The notes: generated by a model from the letters alone, not told the origin. Positions 52,346 to 61,452 are shown, counted from the stretch's first letter. The stretch: 64,000 nucleotides of DNA from Lachnospiraceae bacterium (GCA_910575775.1 CAJTEY010000008.1:82003-146002), one strand, 5' to 3'. Program-made: numbers and translations.

Positions 52346-52852
52346 GCCTGCGATAAGGACGGAGGAGCAGATCATCAGCCTGTTCCCCGACAGGGAAACT
52401 TTAATTTGCCGGGGATGGGTGCTGAAAAGAATGGAAGGGCAGCTTTTGGTCTATCCGCTGTATTACAAGTTTTCGGAAGGGTAAGGATACTGGCAGATAT
52501 TCCGGGGAGGGAAGGACTGCCGGAGCAGTATGGGTGGCTGGGCTTTCGCAGGGCCTATCTCTACCGCTGTTATCAGAAAAATCAGGAGGAGAAATCCTAC
52601 AAGCAGATGCCGGAAGTTGTTGGTGCGGATGTGTATGACAGGACGGGCAACGGGCATTTGGAGATTATAGAATTTCCGATGCCGATCTTAAAGGGAAATG
52701 TGGAGGTAATCAAGTCTCTCCGTGAAAAGCTGTATGAGCCGGAGTTTTCGGATTTGACGGTGGTGGATTTCTCAGACCTTGCGCAGGGGTGCAGTGGAGT
52801 CATGTCTGAGAATGGCTGGCACGTTCAAGGAGATGGAGTAAATGGGCAATAG
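52338..52852 (+). pseudogene. Unrecognised gene broken by one frameshift
   Basis: GTG start at 52338 behind GGGGAGTAGG, overlapping eamA. The first frame (VNEPAIRTEEQIISLFPDRE ... YKFSEG) stops at 52484; the coding pattern continues in another frame from RILADIPGREGLPEQYG to 52852. One missing base in the GGG at about 52480 explains it. Restored length is about 171 residues. The family is not recognised; it may be a small cytoplasmic protein co-expressed with the exporter. It could be a true mutation or a sequencing slip in a G run. Confidence 0.65.
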
Positions 52853-52873
52853 ATAATATAAGTGAAAAAAGGC

Positions 52874-52895
52874 GATAGAAAAAAATAAATCTATC
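52874..52895 (+). promoter_or_regulatory. Inverted repeat upstream of the lantibiotic-defence operon
   Basis: GATAGA (52874-52879), ten A-rich bases, TCTATC (52890-52895). AT-rich symmetric site in the only spacer ahead of the ABC genes; might bind the module's response regulator. Weak evidence. Confidence 0.3.
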
Positions 52896-52967
52896 CGTAT
52901 CTTTATGAAATCTTCAAAATTATCTGCTATTCTTTCTGCAACAACAAATAGAAAGGATATACAGAGT

Positions 52968-53669
52968 ATGGACATAATTTTAAAAACAACGGAACTAACC
53001 AAAAGTTTTAAAGGGCAGATTGCGGTAAACCGTATATCTCTAAGTATAGAAAGAAATTCGGTTTATGGTCTGTTGGGGCCGAACGGAGCTGGAAAATCAA
53101 CAATTTTGAAAATGATTGCAGGAATCTTTAAGCCAACGTCCGGCAGGATAGAGGTTGACGGACATGATTGGAGCCGCAATGATTTGAAAGAAATTGGCGC
53201 TTTGATTGAAAATCCGCCGCTGTATGATAATTTGTCAGCATATGAAAATCTGAAAGTACGCACGCTGGCACTGGGATTATCAGATGAGCAGATTTCAAAA
53301 GTCCTTACCACGGTACAATTAACCAACACGGGAAAAAAGAAAGCGGGGCAGTTTTCTTTAGGCATGAAACAAAGATTAGGAATAGCACTTGCATTATTGG
53401 CTCATCCTAAACTTTTAATTTTGGATGAGCCGACAAACGGATTAGACCCTATCGGTATTCAGGATCTGCGTGAATTGATCCGCTCTTTCTCAGCAAAAGG
53501 CATTACTACTATATTATCCAGCCATATTTTGTCTGAGGTTGAGCTGATTGCAGACCATATCGGTATTATCTCAAATGGAAAGCTGGGCTATGAAGGTGAA
53601 GTCCATAAAGATGCGGATTTGGAACGCATTTTTATGGAAGTTGTCGGAAGCACCAGAGGGGAGGGCTGA
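52968..53669 (+). CDS. Lantibiotic-protection ABC transporter ATPase (LanF/CprA type)
   Basis: 233 residues. Walker A GPNGAGKST near 36, signature FSLGMKQRLGIALAL, Walker B LLILDEPTNGLDP, switch His ILSSHILSEVE. The Q-loop position reads ALIENPPLYDNL, the E-loop variant that marks lantibiotic-immunity LanFEG transporters. ATG 52968 follows GAAAGGATATACAGAGT. Works with the two permeases downstream to remove lantibiotics or other cationic peptides from the membrane. Confidence 0.9.
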   Translation: MDIILKTTELTKSFKGQIAVNRISLSIERNSVYGLLGPNGAGKSTILKMIAGIFKPTSGRIEVDGHDWSRNDLKEIGALIENPPLYDNLSAYENLKVRTLALGLSDEQISKVLTTVQLTNTGKKKAGQFSLGMKQRLGIALALLAHPKLLILDEPTNGLDPIGIQDLRELIRSFSAKGITTILSSHILSEVELIADHIGIISNGKLGYEGEVHKDADLERIFMEVVGSTRGEG

Positions 53670-53672
53670 TTT

Positions 53673-54404
53673 ATGCTTGGTATCATTCAATCCGAATTAT
53701 TGAAAATGCGCCATACTTTTTCTATAAAACTGATATTTTGGGCTCCGTTAGTCACATTGTTGCTGGGGTATCTGTTAAGCGGCAGTCATGTCCAGCTTTC
53801 AACATATAACTGGTGGTATTTCCTGATTCTGCCGCTTGTAGTTTCACTATGTTCAGCAAGCATAATTGCCCGGGAGAAAAAAGGCGGGATGCAGAACATA
53901 GTTTTCCTGCCTATACGATTCGATAAAATCTGGCTTGGAAAAACGGCAGCATTGGTTATTCTGCTCTTTGTGACGAACCTTTTTCTGTGGATTGCAACAA
54001 CTGTTATCGGCATGGCGGCAAGTGTTACGGTTTCTCCTCTGGATGGGCTGATTGGCTGTATGCTCCTTTTCCTGACTTATTTGTGGCAGATTCCTGTTAT
54101 TATGCAGTTAGCATGTTTCATGGGATATAGGAAAGCGGTCTTTGTATCTTTAGCTGTGAACACGATGTTATCTGCTGTCTGTGCCGAGAAGGAATGGTTC
54201 TTATTTGTTCCTTATGCGATCCCTGCCCGTGTTGTATGCCCATTCTTCAAAATGCACGTGAATGGGATTCCCCTTGAAGATGGCTCTCTGCTCTTATCCG
54301 TCGGGTATGTTCTTCCGGCAGTGATTGTCAGTCTGATGTTTGCATTAGCTGTTTCTTGGGGCAGTTCAAAATTGTTCTCGAGGGGAGGCTGGGCACATGA
54401 GTGA
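53673..54404 (+). CDS. Lantibiotic-protection ABC permease (LanE/CprB type)
   Basis: 243 residues, six hydrophobic helices. N-terminus LGIIQSELLKMRHTFSIKL and AREKKGGMQNIVFLPI (a short cytosolic loop) fit MutE/EpiE immunity permeases. Three bases after the ATPase stop and overlapping the next permease by eight bases, so coupled. Confidence 0.85.
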   Translation: MLGIIQSELLKMRHTFSIKLIFWAPLVTLLLGYLLSGSHVQLSTYNWWYFLILPLVVSLCSASIIAREKKGGMQNIVFLPIRFDKIWLGKTAALVILLFVTNLFLWIATTVIGMAASVTVSPLDGLIGCMLLFLTYLWQIPVIMQLACFMGYRKAVFVSLAVNTMLSAVCAEKEWFLFVPYAIPARVVCPFFKMHVNGIPLEDGSLLLSVGYVLPAVIVSLMFALAVSWGSSKLFSRGGWAHE

Positions 54405-55143
54405 ATATTACCGGTATCTGAAAAGTGACATTTATAAGCTGAGGCATTCATGGTTTATGGGGATTCATCTGCTCTTTCCGGTTTTGGGGGCAGCTCTTAT
54501 GCTGCTCTATTCCCATTTGTCGTCCGGCAGCGAACTGAATAAGCTGGCAGCTTTTGCGCAGATTATTGCAATTGCATATCCGTTTGTAATCTCGGTTGTC
54601 TGTCAGCTTGTTGCAGAGCAGGAATTACAGGCAGGGCATTCCCAAAATATACTCTCGCTCCCCAGCCGCGATAAAGCTATCTTTTCAAAACTCGCCATCC
54701 TGCTTTTGGCGGGACTGTTTTCCACTGCGCTCAGCGCTGTGTTATTTGGGGTTCCGTTTTCCTATATGACAGGAATCAAACTTCCGGTAAGATTTTTTGT
54801 CATAATTTCGCTTGTACTTTGGGGAAGCAATGTTATGCTGTACGGACTGCATCTGATCCTAGCGTTCCGTTTTGGGAGAAACTTATGTATAAGCATCGGT
54901 GTGGTTGGAAGTTTGCTGTCAGCGCTTCTGCAGACGGGTCTGGGTACGGGATTGTGGTATATGATTCCTTATGGATTGGGAGTGCGGTTTGCGGAAAGCG
55001 CTTTGGCATATCTGTTCCATCTGCAGCCTGTGGGGACATTCGAAAATCGGATAGGGATTATTTTCTGTACCGTTGTCACTTTTGGTACAATAGGCTTGGC
55101 AGCATTTTGGTTTTCACGATATAGCGGAACATCTTCTGATTGA
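54397..55143 (+). CDS. Lantibiotic-protection ABC permease (LanG/CprC type)
   Basis: 248 residues, six hydrophobic helices. Starts YYRYLKSDIYKLRHSWFMGI, and EQELQAGHSQNILSLPSRDKA is the typical MutG/EpiG loop (compare the LanE loop above). Completes the LanFEG complex. Confidence 0.85.
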   Translation: MSEYYRYLKSDIYKLRHSWFMGIHLLFPVLGAALMLLYSHLSSGSELNKLAAFAQIIAIAYPFVISVVCQLVAEQELQAGHSQNILSLPSRDKAIFSKLAILLLAGLFSTALSAVLFGVPFSYMTGIKLPVRFFVIISLVLWGSNVMLYGLHLILAFRFGRNLCISIGVVGSLLSALLQTGLGTGLWYMIPYGLGVRFAESALAYLFHLQPVGTFENRIGIIFCTVVTFGTIGLAAFWFSRYSGTSSD

Positions 55144-55179
55144 AATGAGGATTTTGTATATTCTTAAAGGAGCGCAACA

Positions 55180-55839
55180 ATGGGACATATTTTAGTAGTA
55201 GACGATGAGCCTGCAATGCTTCAGCTTATCCGGCGTGTGCTGGAAAAAGACCGGCATTTGATCAGCCTGATATCGGATGCACAAACAGCCCTTAATATGA
55301 ACTTTTCTAAATATGATCTGATTTTGCTGGACATTATGATGCCGGGACTGGATGGATTTGAATTTTGCAGTCAGATACGTTCCTATGTAGACTGTCCCAT
55401 TATATTTCTGACGGCCAAAATACAAGAGGCTGATATTGTGCGCGGATTAGGGCTTGGCGCTGATGATTACATTACAAAACCATTTGGAACGGATGAACTT
55501 CGGGCGAGAGTAAATGCCCACTTACGGCGCGATACCAGGGAAAAGAAAAACGCCTTTTCTATCTCCGGCATCGTGTTTCAGATTAACGCAAAAGAAGCGG
55601 AGTTTCAGGGCGAAAAACTTCCACTGACCAAAAGCGAGTATGAAATCTGCGAATATCTGGCGCTTCATCACGGGCAAACATTTGCAAAGGAACAAATCTA
55701 TGAAGCTGTTTTTGGCTTTGATGGGGAAAGTGACAGTTCTGTTATTTCCACCCATATCAAAAATATCCGCGGTAAACTGACAGCTTACAATTTAGCTCCG
55801 ATAGAGACTGTGTGGGGGGTGGGCTATAAATGGGTGTAA
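55180..55839 (+). CDS. Response regulator, OmpR family (LanR/CprR type)
   Basis: 219 residues. Receiver domain with VVDDEPAM near the start, phospho-Asp in LILLDIMMPG near 52 and Lys in DDYITKPFG; then a winged-helix DNA-binding domain (about 125-219) ending GVGYKWV. Overlaps the kinase gene by ten bases. Likely activates the LanFEG genes when the kinase detects a cationic peptide. Confidence 0.92.
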   Translation: MGHILVVDDEPAMLQLIRRVLEKDRHLISLISDAQTALNMNFSKYDLILLDIMMPGLDGFEFCSQIRSYVDCPIIFLTAKIQEADIVRGLGLGADDYITKPFGTDELRARVNAHLRRDTREKKNAFSISGIVFQINAKEAEFQGEKLPLTKSEYEICEYLALHHGQTFAKEQIYEAVFGFDGESDSSVISTHIKNIRGKLTAYNLAPIETVWGVGYKWV

Positions 55840-57185
55840 AAAAACTGCGTTCCGTATTCATGCGGTATGCATTGTGCCTTGCACTTGCGGTTTTTATGGT
55901 GATTGCGGTTAATGTGGGGGCTTACCTTTTTTGCGTGAGCATAGGGGTCATATATCCGCTGACCAGCATAAGTACCGCAATAGAAATGGAAAAAGATAAC
56001 CTGCGGTCTGTCCGGCAGGTTGAAGCATCTGATATACCGTATCCATGCGAATATGTCATATTCACAAAAGACGGGCAGTACGCAGGCGGCTCCATTGGCC
56101 GGGAGTATAGCACCGCCATATGGAATACCTGCATGGAAGGGGGCAGAACCAGAGACGGTGCGTATCTTTATTCTGTTATTGAGAGAGAAGAAGAAATCCT
56201 GATTTTGAGATACCGCATGACGGCCCAATTTGGAAATGCAACCCTGAGAAGTATGTTTCCGTCTGCCGACTGGCTTTTGATCGTCACTATCCTGTTGGAA
56301 ATTCTGCTCTCTCTGATTGTGATATCTTTTATATTTGGGAAATATCTTGGGAAAAAGATTGATAAACTGCTGACTGTCGTCCACAAAATAGAGCAGCAGG
56401 ATTTGGAATTTGAAATTCAAAAAAGCAGGCTGTTTGAAGTGGATCAGGCGCTGGATGCGCTTGACCATATGAGGCATGCGCTGCGGCAGTCCCTTGAGAG
56501 ACAGTGGTATGACGATAAAATGAGACAGGAGCAGCTTTCTGCTCTGGCACACGATCTGAAAACACCGCTTACGATTATCTGCGGCAATACGGAGCTGCTT
56601 TTTGACACTTCTCTTTCTGCAGAACAGCGAGAGTGTGCGGAATACATTGAGAACAGCTCCTTACAGATGCAGGAGTATGTGCAGGCATTGATTGCAGCCG
56701 CAAAATCTTGGGACAGCTATAAACCTTGTATGAAAAGGGTCAGTATGGATTCTTTGCTGCTGGAACTTAAGAATCAAATTGACGGTTTATGTGCGGTGAA
56801 CAGCATTAGTCTGCATTGGGATTGTGGGCATTATCCTGCATATATTACGGCAGATCACGATTTGCTTATAAGGATGCTTATCAATGTGTTATCCAATGCA
56901 GTAGAACACACTCCGCAGGGTGGAGAGGTCATTTTTGAAATAGAGGAACATAGCAACGAACTTTCTTTTCTGATTACAGATACAGGAAAAGGATTTTCTG
57001 ACGAAGCCTTAAAACACGCAACAGAACAATTTTTTATGGAGGATGACAGCCGGACTTCAAAATCTCATTATGGTATTGGTCTGTATGTGGCGGCATCCAT
57101 AGCCCAAAAACACAATGGGAAAATCATTTTAGAAAATTCTGCTGTTGTGGGCGGCGCAAAAGTTACAATACAAATTCCGTGCTGA
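55830..57185 (+). CDS. Sensor histidine kinase (LanK/CprK type)
   Basis: 451 residues. Two membrane helices (about 8-32 and 150-172) with an outside sensor of about 115 residues between; HisKA with H-box LSALAHDLKTPLTII near 240, N box NVLSNAVEH and G boxes TDTGKGFSD and SHYGIGLYVA. This two-helix form matches SpaK/NisK- and CprK-type lantibiotic sensors. Partner of the response regulator just upstream. Confidence 0.9.
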   Translation: MGVKKLRSVFMRYALCLALAVFMVIAVNVGAYLFCVSIGVIYPLTSISTAIEMEKDNLRSVRQVEASDIPYPCEYVIFTKDGQYAGGSIGREYSTAIWNTCMEGGRTRDGAYLYSVIEREEEILILRYRMTAQFGNATLRSMFPSADWLLIVTILLEILLSLIVISFIFGKYLGKKIDKLLTVVHKIEQQDLEFEIQKSRLFEVDQALDALDHMRHALRQSLERQWYDDKMRQEQLSALAHDLKTPLTIICGNTELLFDTSLSAEQRECAEYIENSSLQMQEYVQALIAAAKSWDSYKPCMKRVSMDSLLLELKNQIDGLCAVNSISLHWDCGHYPAYITADHDLLIRMLINVLSNAVEHTPQGGEVIFEIEEHSNELSFLITDTGKGFSDEALKHATEQFFMEDDSRTSKSHYGIGLYVAASIAQKHNGKIILENSAVVGGAKVTIQIPC

Positions 57186-57363
57186 TATGCAATTATGGTT
57201 AATGTTTTTTGAACTAGCCTTCCCTATGCGTGAAAAGACAGGAGAACACAACAAGAGCAACGATAAAATAAAGTTGATGATTATATATATTCATGAGCCT
57301 TACGGGGAAAATCGCTATCCCGGAGCTTGCGGCTGCAGCATATTAAACATTCAAACTGCAGAA

Positions 57364-57606
57364 ATGGCATTAAGCGAAGCGTCAGAATCCAATCCGGGGG
57401 CATGGGCAGATCATTTCCGGTATGCAGCCGGAGCCTGTAAAAACATTGCGGCACACTGTAAAGATTTATCTTCTGAACAGACGTATTTTTTCAGACTGCT
57501 ACACGATATTGGATGTTATGCCGGAGTGAGTTCGGAAAGAAATCTGATAGACGGCTATCGTTGCTTTTCCTCTGCAGTCTGCCCGGAAGTCAGAGGGTGG
57601 CTGTAG
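57364..57606 (+). pseudogene. Fragment of an HD-domain phosphohydrolase
   Basis: About 80 codons. The run NPGAWADHFRYAAGACKNIA, then FFRLLHDIGCYAGVSSERNLIDGY, matches the first half of small HD-domain hydrolases of Clostridia, including the HD pair in LLHDIG. The usual Arg after LHDIG is Cys here. The frame ends soon after ID-GYRCFSS, so the rest of the domain is lost. Probably non-functional relic trailing the defence module. Confidence 0.6.
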
Positions 57607-57820
57607 GTGATATGAGAAATGAAACTTTTTTGAAGGCTGGTTCGTATTATTAGTAGAGACAACGAAAGGGGGTGTTTGTCATGAAGTTTGACAGGGGAAG
57701 TTAGGCGGTGTGTCTGCATGATGGGATGAACTGCTCGGACTTATCATGAGAGAGCAGGGGCGGCTCTGAACGACTGAGGGGCTGCCAATAAAATAATTGA
57801 TGAAAATGGAGATTTTAAAA

Positions 57821-58465
57821 ATGAGCGTAAATGGAATAGGCCAGAATTATTATCAGAACATTGTATCAGCAAAAAAGTACAGCAGGAGCAGAGCCGGACA
57901 GTTCTATCCGCAGAAACAGGCGGCTGAAGAATCCGCGCCCGAAAGTACAAGGCAGAATGCCAATGTGCAGGATATATACGATTCACTTAAATCAACAAAT
58001 CCGTTAATGGGACAGGATGAAAGCACCGTTTCAAATGACCGTGGCCTGACCACATGGTACAAAGGAAAGACATTGGAAGAATGGGCGTTGACAGCACCAA
58101 AATATACTGATCCGGCAACGGGCCTCTCATGGTATGTTATAGATGACAAACAGCCATATATGACAGGGGAGGATGCTGAAAAATTTTTGGAAATGTGCAG
58201 GGAAACGGGAGAGTTTCCGCTGAAGAAATTTGCGGAAATGGTTGGAACGATACAGCACCTTGACGATAATACGACTGCTTACATAGCCGATAACGGCACG
58301 GTGATTAAATCAAAGGACGGGAAGGAACTGGAGATTGACACTTCATCCATGACTTACGGCATGCTCATGAATATGTTCAAGAATCTGCCTAAAAGCGGGA
58401 ATTACTTTGACAGTTCATATTGGCAGAAGAATATCCAGAAGGCTATGTTTTCTGCGAAACAATGA
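57821..58465 (+). CDS. Uncharacterised protein with an MSVNGIG start motif
   Basis: 214 residues, soluble, no signal peptide or membrane helix. Starts MSVNGIGQNYYQNIVSAKKY, with a Gln/Ser-rich linker, then a compact part containing LTTWYKGKTLEEWALTAPKY and DGKELEIDTSSM. ATG 57821 follows ATGGAGATTTTAAAA. The next gene has a similar leader and a matching first seven residues (MNVSGIG), so they belong to one family. I do not recognise a function; such proteins occur as neighbours in Lachnospiraceae. Confidence 0.7.
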   Translation: MSVNGIGQNYYQNIVSAKKYSRSRAGQFYPQKQAAEESAPESTRQNANVQDIYDSLKSTNPLMGQDESTVSNDRGLTTWYKGKTLEEWALTAPKYTDPATGLSWYVIDDKQPYMTGEDAEKFLEMCRETGEFPLKKFAEMVGTIQHLDDNTTAYIADNGTVIKSKDGKELEIDTSSMTYGMLMNMFKNLPKSGNYFDSSYWQKNIQKAMFSAKQ

Positions 58466-58564
58466 GGCTTTACATATTCAGACTGGCACAGCGAAGCTGG
58501 GGGCGGAAGCATATCGCCCCCAGCCATAATACTGAATAAGTGGCAATAATGGAGGATTTGAAAA

Positions 58565-59104
58565 ATGAATGTAAGTGGAATAGGGACAACGGGATATCCG
58601 GCATGGCAGGGAGCGAGAAAGACGCAGCCGAATGCGGCTGGAAAGAGTTTTGCGGCACAGGTGAACAATGTGGCAGATACGCCAAAAGTCTATAACATTT
58701 TTACAGATGAAGATATGATATGGACGGGCGGGAATGGCACAGGGCTGTCCTATTATCTCAAGTATGCGGAAGATTCAACAGAAGATGATCCGACAATCAT
58801 TGCAAAGGGTGTTGATGAGAATGGAGATGCATTTGAAAAGACCATACATATCAACGAGGTAAATCCCAAGTCAGCGACTGTTGTGGAAATGCGTGCTTTG
58901 GAAGCTCATATGGGTGTAAAGAAGCTGGGGGGATTTACTTCCCTTCCGATGGAAGCCGGGGCTATGGGATTAAATGACAGGACGGATTTCATGGATATGT
59001 TCCAGAAGCAGATCGGCGACATGAAGCTGCTGCTCCAGAAAAAGACGGCGGCATATTACCAGTACAGCATGCAGGCGTATTGGGATTTTATGAACAGGAA
59101 ATAA
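58565..59104 (+). CDS. Uncharacterised protein with an MNVSGIG start motif
   Basis: 179 residues, soluble. Starts MNVSGIGTTGYPAWQGARKT; contains KTIHINEVNPKSATVVEMRA and ends with a helical QKKTAAYYQYSMQAYWDFMN. GGAGGATTTGAAAA precedes the ATG. Only the N-terminus resembles the upstream gene, suggesting a shared N-terminal signal and different bodies. No known function. Ends near a terminator at 59287. Confidence 0.7.
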   Translation: MNVSGIGTTGYPAWQGARKTQPNAAGKSFAAQVNNVADTPKVYNIFTDEDMIWTGGNGTGLSYYLKYAEDSTEDDPTIIAKGVDENGDAFEKTIHINEVNPKSATVVEMRALEAHMGVKKLGGFTSLPMEAGAMGLNDRTDFMDMFQKQIGDMKLLLQKKTAAYYQYSMQAYWDFMNRK

Positions 59105-59286
59105 ATCTACAGAGGGCAGGTATCCCTGGTGTTCCGGCGGATTGTGAATCGGGAAGCGGGGTTGTTTTTGAAATAGGAGATATAGATATGGGAAAGAGTG
59201 CAGCCGGTGTATGCAGCATTCTATGAACAGATTCAGAAGAGAGAGAAAATAGCAGCGGAAATTGCAGATGATATCTTCCCTTAGAT

Positions 59287-59337
59287 TTCCACATATTACT
59301 TTGGTGGTTAAAAAAAGTAATAATATGTGGAATTTTT
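59287..59337 (+). terminator. Intrinsic terminator
   Basis: TTCCACATATTACTTT (59287-59302) pairs with 59314-59332 (AAAGTAA-taa-TATGTGGAA, three-base bulge), followed by TTTTT. Confidence 0.8.
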
Positions 59338-59353
59338 CAATATATTGTAATCA

Positions 59354-59671
59354 TTTGGGGAGATGAAACCGGAATCAATAACCAGGCACATCACATCAAA
59401 GGATTTGCACCAAAGGGGACAGACACCGATTGCTGCAGAATGGCTGTCAGAGCATAAGGATGAAATAGAATTATTTTTTACATCACCTTATTCGCCTGAA
59501 ATAAATCCAGATGAATATTTAAATCACAGCCTGAAACAGAATATACACAGCGGGATTATTCCGCATACCAAAAAACAAATATGGCGGAAAACAGAAAAAT
59601 TTATGATTGGAATGCAAGAATGCCAAGAAAAACCGCCAGTTAGAGAATGGGTAGATGAACGAATAAAGTGA
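59354..59671 (+). pseudogene. IS630-family transposase C-terminal relic with frameshift
   Basis: Starts in one frame with GDETGINNQAHHIKGFAPKG, holding the second Asp region of the IS630 DDE domain, then shifts by one base at the GGGG near 59414 into QTPIAAEWL and on to FFTSPYSPEINPDEYLNHSLKQ, the family's final catalytic Glu motif. The N-terminal HTH and first Asp are absent. Not functional. Confidence 0.75.
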
Positions 59672-60000
59672 AAGCATCGGTGAAAATGTTTGATGCTTTC
59701 ACTTTTCTGTATTCAGCGAAAGTATTGCTTCAAATGGTAGATACTTTTGCCGGAATTTACTTAAATCAGTGAGGTTCGTCTAAATCATATATTTAATAAA
59801 ACGCTGATTATTAAATGTTATTTCGAGCAGTCAAACCCTGGATTAAACGCATAGAAGTTCTTGCTGTTCAATCGATCCTGTACGATTCTCAGGGCTTCAC
59901 CGAAACGGGAGGATTGAAGTAAAAATATCTCATAAAATATTTCCCTCAAAATGCTGTACTTCAATCTTTCATGGTTAATGGTTAAATGTTCCAAGTAATC
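59672..60000. other. Non-coding stretch with a minus-strand relic frame
   Basis: No intact gene. On the minus strand from 60000 to 59818 a frame without a start codon reads YLEHLTINHERLKYSILREI, FYEIFLLQSSRFGEALRIVQ and ends AFNPGFDCSK-stop; it has protein-like composition but I do not recognise it. Perhaps the end of a mobile-element gene. Confidence 0.4.
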
Positions 60001-60119
60001 TCAATGTTTCCGTCTGCAATGCGAATAACTTTGATAAGTGTATCGACTACCGCCTGTCTGTCCTCGAAAGAGAGCGTTTCCCATGTTTTTACATGATTGG
60101 TTATCTGCTTCAATCGTCA
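59982..60119 (-). pseudogene. Detached C-terminal tail of the serine recombinase
   Basis: Past the recombinase stop another frame reads LKQITNHVKTWETLSFEDRQ, AVVDTLIKVIRIADGNIEIT, then WNI-stop. This is the usual C-terminal end of such recombinases, so one missing base near 60115 has cut it off. Confidence 0.65.
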
Positions 60120-61288
60120 GATAAGCAGGAGAGTTTTTGAAATTCTGACAGTCTTTCCTTGATTGCACCAAGCATATATTCCTCTAAAACGTCTGCATAA
60201 ACCGTACAGCCTGCCCCGGTACAGTTGCTTCCACGGCTTCCCGACTGGCTGCAAACAAAGTAACGTCCCCACTTTGTTTTCGCCTTACGGATTGTCAGCG
60301 CATAACCGCATTTGCCGCATTTTACCTTGCCGAGGAGCCATGAATTTTTCGGTTTGCAGGTCTTTGTTGACTGTCGGTTGTTCAGACACCGTATGCGGCA
60401 GGCTAACCATGTCTTAGAGGGGATAAAACCCTTATGCGGCGCAAGCACAATCTCTTTGTCGGATAAATCACTCTGCTTTCTTGAAGTGGAAACCGTACCT
60501 TTGTAGAGATAGCAGGCATTGTAACCCGTAAAATCACTTGCCGGGTTATAGATATTTGCACCTTGATTTTGGAAAAACTGGTACACGTCAATATCGGCTT
60601 GCACATACACGGGATTGCGGAGCATTTCACTGATACGGGCGGTATTCCAGTTTGCGCCACGCAGATTTTTAATCTGGTGTTCGTTCAAGTACCGCACAAT
60701 ATCCCCAAGTGAATTGCCCGTGTCCGCATACATGGAGTAAATCAGCTTTAGCTGTTCGCTTTCCTCCAGGACTTCTTCGTACATGGAAGTGCGGATACTG
60801 TCAATGACCGTGTTTATCAGACGGTAGCCGTAGGGGATACGCCCGCCCATGTAAAAGCCGCGCTTGCACCGTGCATAATAAGCATCTGTTACCCGCTTTT
60901 GTATGGTTTCCCGTTCCAGTTGGGCGAACACGATACAGATATTTAACATAGCCCTGCCGATCGGCGTGGACGTGTCAAATTTTTCTGTGGAAGAAACAAA
61001 CTCCACATGATATTTTTGAAAAATCTCCATCATGTTTGCAAAATCCAAAATGGAACGGCTGATACGGTCGAGTTTGTAGACAATAACCCGTTTGATTTTT
61101 CCTGCGCGAATATCATTCATCATTTTTTCAAAGCCGGGACGGTTGGTGTCCTTGCCTGAAAAACCTCTGTCTGTGTATTCCATACAGGCTTCCCCGTGGG
61201 TTTCGTATCTGCAATACTCAAGCTGGCTTTCTACGGATATGCTGTCCTTTTTCTCGATGGACTGTCTTGCATATAATGCGTCGTACAT
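60110..61288 (-). CDS. Serine recombinase (large resolvase/invertase family)
   Basis: 392 residues. N-terminal resolvase domain with catalytic Ser in ALYARQSIEKKDS and Arg in YKLDRISRS; a recombinase domain (RGFYMGGRIPYGYR); and a zinc beta-ribbon CGKCGYAL ... CSQSGSRGSNC. It would excise or invert a mobile element by cutting with Ser. About 44 residues of tail are out of frame (see 59982-60119); the catalytic parts are complete. ATG follows AGGAGGTAGATAGA, with a promoter and palindrome at 61326-61359. Confidence 0.85.
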   Translation of the reverse strand: MYDALYARQSIEKKDSISVESQLEYCRYETHGEACMEYTDRGFSGKDTNRPGFEKMMNDIRAGKIKRVIVYKLDRISRSILDFANMMEIFQKYHVEFVSSTEKFDTSTPIGRAMLNICIVFAQLERETIQKRVTDAYYARCKRGFYMGGRIPYGYRLINTVIDSIRTSMYEEVLEESEQLKLIYSMYADTGNSLGDIVRYLNEHQIKNLRGANWNTARISEMLRNPVYVQADIDVYQFFQNQGANIYNPASDFTGYNACYLYKGTVSTSRKQSDLSDKEIVLAPHKGFIPSKTWLACRIRCLNNRQSTKTCKPKNSWLLGKVKCGKCGYALTIRKAKTKWGRYFVCSQSGSRGSNCTGAGCTVYADVLEEYMLGAIKERLSEFQKLSCLSDD

Positions 61289-61325
61289 TCTATCTACCTC
61301 CTAAAACGTAAGACGCATATCCACA

Positions 61326-61359
61326 AAACGATCATATCGTTTCCATGATTGTTTTGCAA
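61326..61359 (-). promoter_or_regulatory. Promoter and palindromic operator of the recombinase gene
   Basis: Minus strand TTGCAA (61359-61354), 17 bases, TATGAT (61336-61331). The -10 lies in a perfect palindrome AAACGAT-cat-ATCGTTT (61326-61342), so a dimeric regulator or the recombinase itself could block transcription. Confidence 0.65.
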
Positions 61360-61364
61360 GTGGC

Positions 61365-61452
61365 TTACGCATATTTCTTAAAAATCTGATAGAGCCTTGC
61401 CCCGATTTTCTGTCGGGTTTCCTGCTCTGATTTTTTCTGAAAGGCGGGGTAG
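61365..61452 (-). pseudogene. 3' end of an unrecognised minus-strand gene
   Basis: Minus-strand frame ending PAFQKKSEQETRQKIGARLY, then QIFKKYA-stop, just upstream of the recombinase promoter. It is cut off where the IS1182-type fragment begins, so only about 28 codons remain. No family assigned. Confidence 0.4.

Noticed and set aside
52094..52375. Minus-strand frame opposite eamA
   Set aside because: Shadow of the transporter gene, no ribosome site.
57607..57820. Possible small gene before the MSVNGIG protein
   Set aside because: GGGGGTG-ATG at 57680 opens only seven codons; nothing recognisable remains.
59199..59284. Short plus-strand frame reading VYAAFYEQIQKREK before the terminator
   Set aside because: No ribosome site at its GTG and only about 28 codons; may be a gene-end relic but cannot be supported.
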